A DNA stretch of 64,000 bases from Heracleum sosnowskyi (lineage: Eukaryota > Streptophyta > Magnoliopsida > Apiales > Apiaceae), in assembly GCA_030848705.1 (NCBI GenBank), contig CM061245.1, forward strand, positions 63,762,006-63,826,005. Reading direction: 5' to 3'. Positions 47,787-58,783 of the stretch are shown here, piece after piece (position 1 is the stretch's first letter; each line of letters starts with the position of its first letter). The notes beneath the pieces were generated by a model. It was given only the letters and a program-made list of their open reading frames with translations. It was not told the DNA's origin and ran no database searches. The translations under genes and the position numbers were made by a program.

Positions 47787-50700
47787 TGTAATAACCCGAA
47801 TTTTTGGTAAAATTTAAAACTTTTCTTATTATGATTAAGTGCATCAGTGAATAGTGAATTTGGTGGATGAATAGTGATTTTGAGAATTAACAAAGTTTTT
47901 CATGCCACCTACGTACGAGACATAGTGTGGATATTCGGAAGTCATATTAGTGATCTACGGAGTAAATAAGTGAATGTAAAGACGATCGGAATTCAGAAAT
48001 TCCAAATTTTATTTTGGTGTAGTATTTGACCGGGCAGCTAATTCTATATTATTATATTCAAGAAATGAGATATTAAATTAAGGATTTGAGTATTTAATAT
48101 TTTGGAATTTTATTTTATTTGATTTGAGAATTTAGAACGAAAACCACTGAGACAGTGAAACGAAGGTTCTAGAAACCGCTGATACTTTATAACGAGATTA
48201 AGTGATTAAGCGAACGAATCATGGATTAAGGATTGAAATTATGACAGGATTAAATATAGACATGGAAGTAACATGTAACAAGATTAATTCGAGAAATGCA
48301 ACATTTGGATCATCCATGTGAAAGGAAAGCGAACTAGTAAAGCTGCTTGCCACCATGATCTCCATTGCGTGACACGTGTCCCTGCTTGCCACCATGATGC
48401 TCCACTGATTGACACGTGTCCTGGACATGCAATGACTCATCACTTTTTAATACAAAAATCAGCATTATCATTATCAACCAAGTCAAAACAAAAACAATTC
48501 CATTTCCTCCTTTTTCGGCCAAAAACAGACTGCCGGATTGTAAAATCCATATCTCCTTCATTTCTCGGTGGAAAATGGCGATCTATAGCTCGTTGGAAAG
48601 GTCTTGAGATAATCTACATTTCCTATGTCACGAGGTTCTTTCATTTGAGCAAGGTAAGACATTCATTTGTCCAGTTCTTTAAACCGGTGTATAGTAACTC
48701 CGAGAATTCATAACTTGTTCTTGATTTTCTTTTGCAAGTTTAAGGATGATAACCATGGATGAAGACTCTTTTGAGGCTTAAAAGATCTTGTGGTGTGTTT
48801 AAGGATTCAAGGAAGGTATAAAGACCTCTGCCCCCTTTTGTTTATATGAGTTTGAAGTGGTTTTGATGGTTATGTAAAGTTAAGATCATGATTAAGTAAT
48901 TATATGAATTGTTGGTTGAGTTTGGAGGATGGGTTATGAATTTGTTTTGATTATTCATGGAGGATTTGACTGAGTGGAGGGTGTATAAGGTGGATGGTGA
49001 GTTTGGGCTTAATTGGTATTGATTTGGTTGTGTTTTGGAAATGGAAAACGTTACGATTATAGCCGTCGTAATGCCCATTTGATTTAAGGCTGTTTTGAGC
49101 AAGAATTACGAACTGGTATTGGAATATTTTTGAACAGAACTGACCATGAACATGTAGGTTTTGTTTTAAGGTTTGTTTTGGTATAAAGATCATGTCCATA
49201 CGATTTACGGTTTAGGACAAAAGTGAGTTTTAGTAAACATCGTTCGGAGGAACAACCCCTCTCTGGTCAGTCACCTTGAGGCTGTATTTGGACCACTTAG
49301 AAGCCATATTAAAATGTGAAACTTTGAGGAATAATACTAGAGACAGTTAGGAAGGCTCACGAAAACGATTCGGATTAAAAAGATTATTTTTCGATTTTAT
49401 AAAAATGTTTTAGCCGAGGTCGCGCAAGTGAAAACCACTAAGCACATGACTTAGAAACCAATGTTGTAAATGGTTAAGTATAACTTGTATTCGAAGATAG
49501 ATTTTGGACTAAACCTACGACTTAAGTAATCGTCGATTAAACATGGACTTAGTATGAGCCTATAACGAGCTAGTAATTCCTTGGTTGTGTTTCGCTTACG
49601 TGTTTAAGCATTGAGTACAAGTGGATTATCCAGGGGATTAATCGTGCGTTTCTTTGACTTTGTCTAGATTGTCCGGCATCGTCGCGAACCTCTATCACTT
49701 CTCGAGCATCATGCAAGTTTACTAACCCTTACTCTATTGTTAGAGTGGGCATATTTTCGAATGTCTAATACTTGTTGATTCAGAAATATATCTATGTATA
49801 TATATTCTTTGTTCCAAGTATCGTGCAAGTTTCTAAAACCATATTTTGAAGTATGCATATACTAGATGCATGTTTTCAAACCTCACATCGTATATAGATG
49901 TGATAGTATTCAAACTATTGAGACTATAGTATATGCATATGATAGAGGCAAGTTTTCAAACCTATACCTTTTTAAAAACTGTTGTGGTGATAACTAAAGA
50001 TTTTGAGATATATGCTATATGTGTATGATTTCAAAATGATTTCTTTGATGCTAAGTCAAAGGTATTGATACAAGTTGAACTTATAAGCTATGGATATAGT
50101 AGTATTTGGAACTGATGTGCTAAGCAAAACCCTCAGTAGGGGGGTATATACTCTGCAGTTATTCTTTGGACCGGGAATGGTATCAGTTGCTATCTAGGGT
50201 TATTTTATTGTACTATTATAATTAATCTAGTTAAGTGGTTCATAAACTAAAGACTATTTGGAGTTTAATCTATTAAGGGTATATTTATATATACGATGAA
50301 TAGTATTATCTACCTTGTTGTTAAGAAAGTACTTAGAAATTATTTCTAAATAAATATTCTTTATTAAATATAGTTTGCATTAATTATTTAAAGCCTTACT
50401 TCTTAAGGAAGTATTTTGTGAAAACTATTTTAAACCCTAGATAGCTAATAAAGTTTTATTCAGTCAATTTTAAATATAATTAGAGAAGGTTCCCAAAAAT
50501 CTATTTTCCCATTTAAGTCTATATTCAGAAAGACTTAAATGTTCGCTCAAATTACAAATGCATGGGACCTTTCTCAAGATTTTATGGTTATTTCAAGTGG
50601 ACTGCCCGGTCCTAAATCTTTTAAATCAATGAATTTATCAGTATGGTTTACTACCATCAAAATGATTTTGATTACTTCCTCAAGATTCGTGGGGTAAGAT

Positions 50701-52312
50701 CAGTGGAATTAGTTGCATCCATTAACAAGCGTCAGCTTGGGAAATATGGGTGAATTTTCCTTTCCAACCAGAAATGACTACTTTGTGGAGTTGTATTCTT
50801 GGGGAAAAAGGGAAAGGAACTTCATGTTTCAGTGTTATGGATTTACTCGAACTTGGAGAGTATGTAAGGGACTGAGTAGCGCCGGTCCCCTAAGGGAATT
50901 ACAATATGGCCGACGGACTGGTGAACGGGTCTGTTCTTCCCTTAGTTTATCAGAAATTGCCCGACCGTAGGAAAGAGGAGAGCAACAGGCCGACGGACTA
51001 GTGAAACGGGTCTGTTCTTCCTCATAGGAGAGTCACAGGCCGACGGACTGGTGAAACGGGTCTGTACTTCCTACCTACAACCGATTGGCGGGGAGGTAGG
51101 TCAGTCAGATACTGTCTATTCTTCCCTTCTACGTAGAAAAAGATCAGGGGGATACAGCTTGCGACTGATCATCGTAGGGGTATCCTCGGCGCCCAGAATC
51201 TCCGTCTACAGTTCATCATCCATGAAAGAAAATGTTTTATGCAAGTTATCAGAGAAAGAACCTGTTTAAGTAAGTTTCCAGAAAAGAAAAGTTTATTCAA
51301 GTTTATTCAAGTTCAGAAAGTGGATTGGAAATATTTTGCCTTGTCTTTATTTCCAGAATATGATATGAGATAAATGTTTGATATGAAAGATGATATTTGG
51401 AAATTCCTACAACTTCATCTTTTATTTTATGAGTTATGACTATGATAAAAACCTGATTAAGGATATATATGCACAAGTGGATTTTGGGTTACGGAAACCT
51501 TATATTTTCCTTATAACTTCATCTTTCAAGTATATGTTGATAGTCTGCTTATATTTTTCTATAGCAGATATTTTACAGAAAGGATATACTGAGTTATCTT
51601 GCTACTTCATCTTTTATTTTATACTAGAACTTTGTTCTTAGTATGAATATCGAAAGTTTGCAGAATATTATGGAGATGATATTTGAAATACAACAATGGT
51701 ATTTTTGGAATACATTCCGATAAGGAAATGATTTCAGTATCAAGATATTTTGACAAGTTATTGTCTTATACCCGCTTTATTTTTGGGTTGAATAAAAGGC
51801 AGAATTATGCCATACTTTCATTACCTTGCTGAGCTATCGCTCACTCTTGCTATTATTTTATATATATTATATAGCAGCGAAGCAGGATGCCAATAGGACG
51901 ACACATACCTCGCAAGGCGTTTCCATAAACAGTTTCTAGCAGTGATCCCGGGAATAGTACGAACCAATCGAAGCAGGCTACAACTTTTGGTATTCAACTC
52001 ATGTATAGACATGAATGGTATTAGAGGATTGTGAGCATCAGAAGGCTAAGTTGGTAATGTAACAATACTTAGAAATTGTATCAGTAACAGATTCAAAAGA
52101 CATTTATGTATTGTAATAAAAATTATTTATTCTGCAGTTGTCGTAGTGTGTCGTTTCTGAGACTCTAACTTGTGTGTGTGTGTGTGTGTGAGACATATGC
52201 TGTGGGGTCATGAGCAGGTGAATTATGAATGGTGTGAGTAATACAGGTAAGGCAAGGAGTACATGGATTGTGACAACCCTAAATCCCTGACCCCGGATTT
52301 GGGGCTGTTACA
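47787..52312 (+). repeat. Gypsy B LTR 3
   Basis: The third LTR, same boundaries. It is close to LTR 2 except at the very end, where it keeps ancestral bases also seen in the 1-1940 LTR. G-boxes at 48371-48380 and 48411-48420; the CCGACGGACTGG repeats are near 50910-51060. Confidence 0.94.
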
Positions 52313-53427
52313 AGTTACATCCATATGTTTCGTTCTTGTGAGTTATGACCTGATTCTCAGGTTTATTCGTTGCGTGAAGTTGTTGGTTCGTTGATTAATA
52401 ATAGTGGTTTCAATCTTGCTGAAATTACTTACTCTTTAATACATTTGGATTCCAAATAGTCGAAATCCACTTCCTTGATTCCATTGGTAGTCGTGAGATA
52501 TCCATCTTGATGAGTTTTATTCATACCGCATATCTAGTCGGTACCATGTTGAAGCCTTGAAGTGCGTTCCTTATTCCTTGACCGAGCGTGTTGGCTCATT
52601 CTTACCCCTTGATTATTCTAACCTTCCAGAGTTGTTGGTTTCAGAAAATGTTGTGAATAGATTTGTTATCTTCAAAACTAGTATTTTTATACAAACTATG
52701 GTCTTGAAGACGTATGAGTTATATTTATTTCATATTTTCTACTTACTATTGTAGATATTGTTGATTCGGTCGCCGTAACGACCAATATAAATATTTTTGT
52801 GTTTTAAACTATTCAATTGAGAGAAGAAGAATGAGAAATTGTGGTAAATTACCAAACTTGTTTTGAAAATATTAGAGATTACAAATGTTTAAGCCAAAGG
52901 CTTGTTTATTTGAAAATCCAAAGTTTATTTTGGAAACCTTTCGTATTATATTTAATAATGCGCTTGCTGAGCAATTCATTCGCTCATACTTGTTTTATTC
53001 ATATATATTTTAGCCTGCCAGAAAGAAGGTGTATTGGCAAGAGTTGTCCGCGTAGCTGATCAGAGATGGGGAAAGATATTAGCGTAAAGACGTTTTGATC
53101 CAGAGCATTGGAGCTAGTGAGAGGTTTTGTATATAGATGTTTTCTATTGAATAATATATTGTATAAGATTAGTTGCCTGGTATACTTCTTATCGAAGTTA
53201 TACTAGTGTATTAGAATTTTTGTAAAGAGAATGGTTGTAAGGAAGAAAGATTGTTGTAATGAAATTTTGGATTCTTGTTTCTAGCACTATAACCTTTAAA
53301 GATTCTTGGTAGAGTTGGGGTCACAGATATTATTATTATTGTGTTGATTTTATATTGAACAGGTTGTTTGGATTAAGAGTGCAGTGTGACGACCAAATCC
53401 TTTGACCCCGGATTTGGGGGCGTTACA
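52313..53427 (+). repeat. 3' LTR of Gypsy A, right portion
   Basis: Starts with the repeated AGTTA and continues the A LTR to its GCGTTACA end. It preserves the empty site of the family 1 Copia insertion near 52660. Confidence 0.93.
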
Positions 53428-53968
53428 AAATCCCTAAAGTTAAAATATTAAGTCAATTAGATGCCTTCCAATGGGCAACACTCGTCAAGACCTAGATCGA
53501 GAAAGAGTGGGTTCGCCAAAGCAAAGCACTCCAATCTATCGTGGTAAGACGTGATGAAGTAAATGTGATACTTAACTGTTAGACCATTGGGTTAGACTTA
53601 ACTAAGTTACCACAATAGGATTGTGAACTTAGAGGCATGGAGCTTGGTATGATTTATTAGATAAATGTGAACAAATGTTGTTCTACCAAACTTTCCAAGA
53701 GTTATATATGATATAATTGACAAGAGTTGTCTACCTAAATAAATCATGTTTTGGGAGTAAAGCCAAAGCTGACCTTAAGCATGACGAAATATGGATCTTG
53801 GCTCACTAGAAGGATTTAGAGTAATGCCTTCCTAATTAATAGTTAGGGCTATTTATTTGATAAAAATAGTGGGAGGTATATAATGATATACCAGAATCAC
53901 TTAAACATAATAATTAATAAATTTGCAACCTAGATTAATTTTATGCACCTTAATATTGTAGTTATCAA
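53428..53968 (+). other. Right target duplication of Gypsy A and leader of the Tork-like Copia
   Basis: AAATC (53428-53432) is the duplicated site. What follows is non-coding sequence leading to the gag remnant; joined to 1941-2837 it would restore one continuous leader. No promoter or RNA gene is seen. Confidence 0.6.
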
Positions 53969-54371
53969 ATGACAAATAACACAAACAACTTCTCTATGCG
54001 ATCAGTCCTTGAGAAGGACAAGCTGACAGGAACAAATTTCCTCGACTGATATAGGAGCTTGAGGATCGTCCTCAGGCACCACGATGTTAGTCAAATTCTT
54101 CCCTTACCTTTTAGATGAGAATGTAACATGTGTCGAACATAATGCTTATTGGAAGCAAATTGATGATTCGACTGCTGATGTTTCATGTCTCATGCTTGCA
54201 ACTATGAGTGTTGAGCTTAAGAAACAATATGAGCATATGGATGCTTATGAGATATTTGAGCACCTTAAAAGATGTTTGAGGAAAAGGCTCGTCAAAAGGG
54301 ATTTTACAATAGCAAGACACCATACACCTACAAGTAGGGAAAGTGAGATTCGGTTGGTCCAAATGTTCTAA
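53969..54371 (+). pseudogene. gag: Tork-like Copia gag remnant
   Basis: The ATG opens a frame with a KLTGTNFLD motif, where relatives continue with Trp-Tyr-Arg but here there is a TGA. After a frame change it continues with AYWKQIDDSTADVSCLMLAT and MDAYEIFEHLKR, the Copia gag (UBN2) signature. The rest of gag, including any zinc knuckle, is degraded. In life it would form the virus-like particle. Confidence 0.75.
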
Positions 54372-55207
54372 AGATGATAGGGTATAATGAGTACCTTGAT
54401 TATTATTTTTTTGGGTTTCAAGATTGGTCTAGAGACTCGGAATGATTTGATCATACAAATCTTTGAACAATAACTATTCTCAATTAGTTAGTGAACAACG
54501 AAATAAATGAGATAGACATAGCACCCACTAAGTTGTGAAGCAAGTTGAGAACTGCTGTAAGCAACATGATAAATGCATGGACTACTCCCATAATGATGGT
54601 GAATGTAGGAATGTGAATGGGAAAGGAAAATGGAATGGAAAGAAGAAGATTTGATCTAATTCTATAGCCCATATTAAACTATAATCCCAAAGAGGTTTTG
54701 TCGCCTAAAGGAGGTGTTGCTAATTAAAGAAGACGATTGTCGCTTCTGTGGAAAACTGAAAGACTGGAAGTTAAACTGTCATGCTTATTTGGAAGATCTA
54801 AGAAGAAGACCGGCGAGGGTCAAGCTTCAGGTTTCGGGTTAGAATTGGAGCAAAAGTTGTTGCTCTAGTTGAAGTAACTCGTTACTTAATTTTGCCTATA
54901 AGGCTAAGTTTAAAACTTGATAATTGTAACTACGTGCCTCTAAGAGTAGAGACATTATATTGGTTTCTTGTATGGACAAGAAAGGTTTTTCATTTTAATT
55001 GGATATATAACAATTGTTGTTTATTACATTCCAATAAAAAGGTTAATGATGTTGCACAATTAGTTAACAATTTATATGTTCTAAAAATGACTCAAATCAA
55101 ACATTACCTCTAGCACTGTAGTTAAGACCATATTATAAGAAATGCATTTCCAATTTACATACTGATGGATGATTGGATAAGTTTGATTAGGAATCATACG
55201 AAGAATG
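54372..55207 (+). pseudogene. Decayed gag C-terminus to protease region
   Basis: No sustained frame. Short stretches such as LTS-type and Cys/His-rich readings near 54740-54790 suggest a former zinc knuckle, but I cannot confirm it. Protease is not recognisable. Confidence 0.4.
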
Positions 55208-55779
55208 CGAATCTTGGTTTATTTGGTAAAAAGACAAAAAGCCCCTTTTACTAGAAATGGTGAAAGGGTCATCGAACGATTATGACTTATACATGGTGAT
55301 GTATGTGGTCATATACGTACGATGGCAGAAGGTAGGTTTTACTACTTTATAGCGGTTACTAATGATTTCAGTAGATACGAATATGGATATCTTTTGAAGA
55401 ACAAATTCGAATCTTTTGAAAAGTTCAAAGAATATTAAGCTGAAGTAGAAAAGGTTCAAAGAAAGGGGTTTCTAAGAACTAAAATCACACTTTATTGGAC
55501 ATAGTGCGATGGATGATGAGTCAAGAGGATCTTCCAATAAGTTTCTGGGGTTATACCCTAGATACATGTGCATATACACTAAACCGTGTTCCTACTAAAA
55601 TGGTTCAGGAGACACCATATAAGATATGGACTGAGAAAAGTCATAGCATGTCATTTATGAAAATTAGGGGATGCCAAGCGTTTGTGAAACGTTTAACCTC
55701 TGACAAGCTAGGTCCAAAATCAGATAAATGTAATTTTGTGGGATACCAAATTAAAACAAAAGGGGTATTACTTCTTTAA
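55208..55779 (+). pseudogene. Tork-like Copia integrase remnant
   Basis: Pieces read GKKTKSPFTRNGER, LIHGDVCGHIRTMAEG, SRYEYGYLLKNKFESFEKFK and then SQEDLPISFWGYTLDTCAYT followed by LNRVPTKMVQETPYKIWTEK. These match the Tork-lineage integrase, but the segment with the middle Asp and the catalytic Glu is deleted near 55440-55490, and stops intervene. Confidence 0.8.
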
Positions 55780-56700
55780 TCCTCCAGAGAACAAAGTGTT
55801 TGTTGCTCGGACTGTTGTATTTATTGAGAGAGAATTTCTTTCTAAAAGAAATAGTGGGAGGAAAATAGATCTCGATGAGGATCGAGAACCACGAGATAAC
55901 ATTGAACCAAAGTTGGAATAAGAGCATAATGTACAAGAAAATGTTAATGACAATACTGCTCAAGAAACACAGGTTGTTCGTAGGTCTGGTAGGATTCACC
56001 ATGAGTCCGAGAGATATTATGAATTTCTCTTGACTCGGGATGGTGATGTAACGCTTGTGAATAATGATAATGAGCCTCTTACCTACCAAGATGCTATGAA
56101 CATTCCAAGATCTAAAAGTTGGCAGGAGGCCATGAAATCTAAGATGGATTCCATGTATGAAAAACCAAGTATGGACTTTGGTTGATCTACCTAAAGGGGT
56201 AAAACCTATAAGGTGCAAGTGCGTTTTCAAGAAGAAAACTGACATGGATAGTAATGTACAGACCTATAAGGCACGACTGGTGGCAAACGGTTTCAAGTAA
56301 ATTCATGGTATTGACTATGATGAAACTTTCTCACCAGTGGCAATGGTCAAGTCCATCGGGATTTTGCTTGCTTACTATGACTACGAAATCTGGCAAATGG
56401 ATGTCAAGACTACTTTCTTAATGGAGCGTTGAAAAGGTTGTGTACATGACACAACCTGAAGGTTTTGTAGATCCAAGTTTTGTTAGAATGGTATATAAAA
56501 TAAGTCGATCCATTTATGGATTAAAGTAAGCCTCGAGGAGATGGAATATACGTTTTGATGAAACAGTCAAATAGTTTGGCTCTATTCAAAATGAAGATGA
56601 ACCGTGTGTTTACAAGAAGGTTAGTGGGAGCCATGTGGCATTCCTAGTATCATATGTAGATGATATATTACAAGGAATGACATTCTTTCTCAACAGACTG
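55780..56700 (+). pseudogene. Tork-like Copia integrase tail and reverse transcriptase remnant
   Basis: Readable pieces in order are DAMNIPRSKSWQEAMKSKMD, DLPKGVKPIRCKCVFKKKTD, YKARLVANGF, DYDETFSPVA, YEIWQMDVKT, YMTQPEGFVDP, SIYGLK and the catalytic SYVDDIL near 56650. Stops replace Gln or Trp at several points and there are at least three frame changes. The order and spacing are normal for Copia RT. Confidence 0.85.
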
Positions 56701-57518
56701 TTAAGACTTGGTAGAGAAATAGTTTCTAGATGAAAGACTTAAGAGATGTGTCCTATATCTTAGGGATCATGATCTATAGAGATAGATCACGAATATTTTT
56801 CGGCTTAAGTCAGAGTACATACATTGACAATGTATTACACCAATTAGGGATGCAAAGAGGCTAAAAAGGAAATGTTCCAATGTCTATGAGATAGTGATCT
56901 CAAAATAAATGGTCTAAAATCATTGGATGATATGGACCATATTAGTGTAGTTCTATATGCTTCGGAAATTGGTTTCATAATGTATCTGATGATATGTACT
57001 CGTCATGAAGTCTCGTATGCTTTAAGCATGACGAGCAGGTACCAGTCTAATCCAAATGATGGTCACTTGATTGGAATCAAGAATATTCTTAAGTGCCTGA
57101 AAAGGACTAAAGACTCATTCTTGGTATATGGAGGAGATAGAAAGCTGGATGTAAAATGTTACACGGATAATAGTTTCTAGACATACAGGACGGTTTTGTG
57201 TCTTAGTCTGGATTTGTGTTTTGTCTAAATAGATGTGTTGTAAGCTAGAATAGTTCATAGCAAGAACCGTAAACGATTCTACAATCGAGGCTTAGTATAT
57301 TGATACTAGCGAAGTAGCCAAAGAGGATGTTTTGGTAATTTACTAAGGCGATATCACCTTATTAATGAGATTAATGATCAAGGAGATATACTTATATGTA
57401 AAGTGCATACTATTGATAATATTGCAGAACCACGGACTAAGGCTTTGTCGCAGCAGAAGCATGTAAGTCACACTAGTTCCAAATGTATTGGATACATGGG
57501 ATATTGGCTCTAGTGCAA
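56701..57518 (+). pseudogene. Tork-like Copia RNase H remnant
   Basis: The clearest part (56923-57180) reads MYLMICTRHEVSYALSMTSR, NILKCLKRTKDSFLVYGGDR and CYTDNSF, typical of the RT-RNase H junction of the Tork lineage. The STTEAEY-type motif is hard to read. The stretch near 57400-57450 keeps a degraded ADPxTK-like end. Confidence 0.8.
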
Positions 57519-57527
57519 GTGGGAGAT
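57519..57527 (+). other. Polypurine tract of the Tork-like Copia
   Basis: GTGGGAGAT directly before the TGTTAGTATTAG start of the LTR. Confidence 0.75.
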
Positions 57528-58479
57528 TGTTAGTATTAGTGCTCTAGAGACAATACTTTTATGTTTTAAAGAAAACATTTTATTATTATAAATTATGTTT
57601 TATTGATTATTATTATTAGTTTATTATGTCTTTATTTACTGCGTTATAAATGTTAGCATAATAAATGTCCTTGGAATTATGATATGTATTCGATATCTTT
57701 AAGTATGAGACTTAAAAATGAGATTATATAAATAGTATCTTTATTCCTAAATATCCCTAGTCGAGTGTTATTATTTAAGGATAATAATAATGCATAGAGA
57801 CTAGTATGTTTGTTGACTGATGACCACATCTCATTGGTCATAGGTATGGTGATACTAAAGTCAAAACATAGGTGCATGTAAGAGTACATGACACTGGATT
57901 GACCCGCCGTGAGATTACACATGTTAATAGTGTCATAAGTAATTCTCACTGTGATAATGGTGTAATGATCCTTATACCTGAAATCATTATATTTTTATAC
58001 GAGAATTAATATACTTTGATTACATTAAAAGTTACCTTTGACCGGGTGATGATAAAAGTGGACATTGGGTATATTATGAATCGTATGAGAAATATGAATG
58101 ATCTAGATGGGATTTAACCCTCCTAATTTTAGGAGCGATATTATTGGCCTCTTGTTTGAGTGAGACTAAGAAATGCACGGCCGTGCTCAAATGTTGATTT
58201 GATTTATTAGTCTACTCATCAATCAAGAAAACTAAGATTAAATTATGAAGAGGATGACACATTACATGCCTCGATTTTAATCTATAATATTAAGGTTAAA
58301 GGGATTATATTACATGGAACATTATTCACGAAAGGCTTAATCGAATCACCGATTTAATTATTATTACTTGGGTGACAATGATGTATTACTAGATGCCGCT
58401 CATTGTTTACAATTTTAATTAGTTATTAAAATTGTTACCAACGTAATAATAACCTACAGGGTCACACACAAAGAACGCT
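57528..58479 (+). repeat. 3' LTR of the Tork-like Copia, right end unclear
   Basis: Starts TGTTAGTATTAGTGCTCTAGAG after the polypurine tract. The matching 5' LTR is not in the window, so its end cannot be fixed; it probably extends into the left arm of the palindrome. No gene. Confidence 0.65.
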
Positions 58480-58783
58480 TGAAGGAGAAATAATTTAAAT
58501 TATGAATTTAAATTTAAATAAGTAATTTATTCTATTTATAATATTAATTAAATATGACTTGATTAATTATTTAAATAGAAAATGGAATTACTTAAACTAA
58601 ATCTGAAATTAATTTATTATTTAATTAATTCGCACTTAATTAATTAATAACTAATTTCAGAATTAGTTTAAGTAATTCCATTTTCTATTTAAATAATTAA
58701 TCAAGTCATACTTAATTAATATTATAAATAGAATAAATTACTTATTTAAATTTAAATTCATAATTTAAATTATTTCTCCTTCA
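58480..58783. repeat. 304-bp near-perfect AT-rich palindrome
   Basis: TGAAGGAGAAATAATTTAAA at the left end is mirrored by the complementary TTTAAATTATTTCTCCTTCA at the right. The outer ~120 bases of each arm pair with very few mismatches (one is AATTAAATATG against AATTAAGTATG), and the centre around 58630 is less regular. It joins the Tork-like LTR to the truncated SIRE-like ORF. It looks like an inverted duplication formed at a break, not a MITE, since no target duplication flanks it. Confidence 0.85.

Larger units (their letters stand above)
29477..52312 (+). mobile_element. Gypsy element B: tandem LTR-internal-LTR-internal-LTR array
   Basis: Three LTRs of 4,522, 4,526 and 4,526 bp alternate with two internal regions of 4,630 and 4,632 bp. 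Only one target-site duplication pair surrounds the whole, so it is one insertion that later expanded by one unit. Each internal region starts with an initiator-Met primer-binding site and ends with a polypurine tract. Pol remnants (RT, RNase H, integrase tail, chromodomain-like end) place it among the Ty3/gypsy chromoviruses of the Tekay/Del type. Gag-pol is broken by the same lesions in both copies. LTR sequence makes up nearly 60 percent of the array. Confidence 0.95.
2838..53427 (+). mobile_element. Gypsy element A: Ty3/gypsy chromovirus remnant with giant LTRs, interrupted in both LTRs
   Basis: The element is bounded by LTRs that start TGTAAGATCCGGG and end GGGGGCGTTACA, with a perfect 5-bp AAATC duplication outside. 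After subtracting nested insertions the LTRs are about 4,854 and 4,873 bp. The 19-20 bp difference is explained by one 20-bp duplication in the right copy. The internal part (22869-25713) has an initiator-Met tRNA primer-binding site, remnants of a chromovirus-type integrase C-terminus and a polypurine tract, but no intact gag or pol. It could only have moved using proteins from another element. The two LTRs look very similar, so the insertion is fairly recent. Confidence 0.92.
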
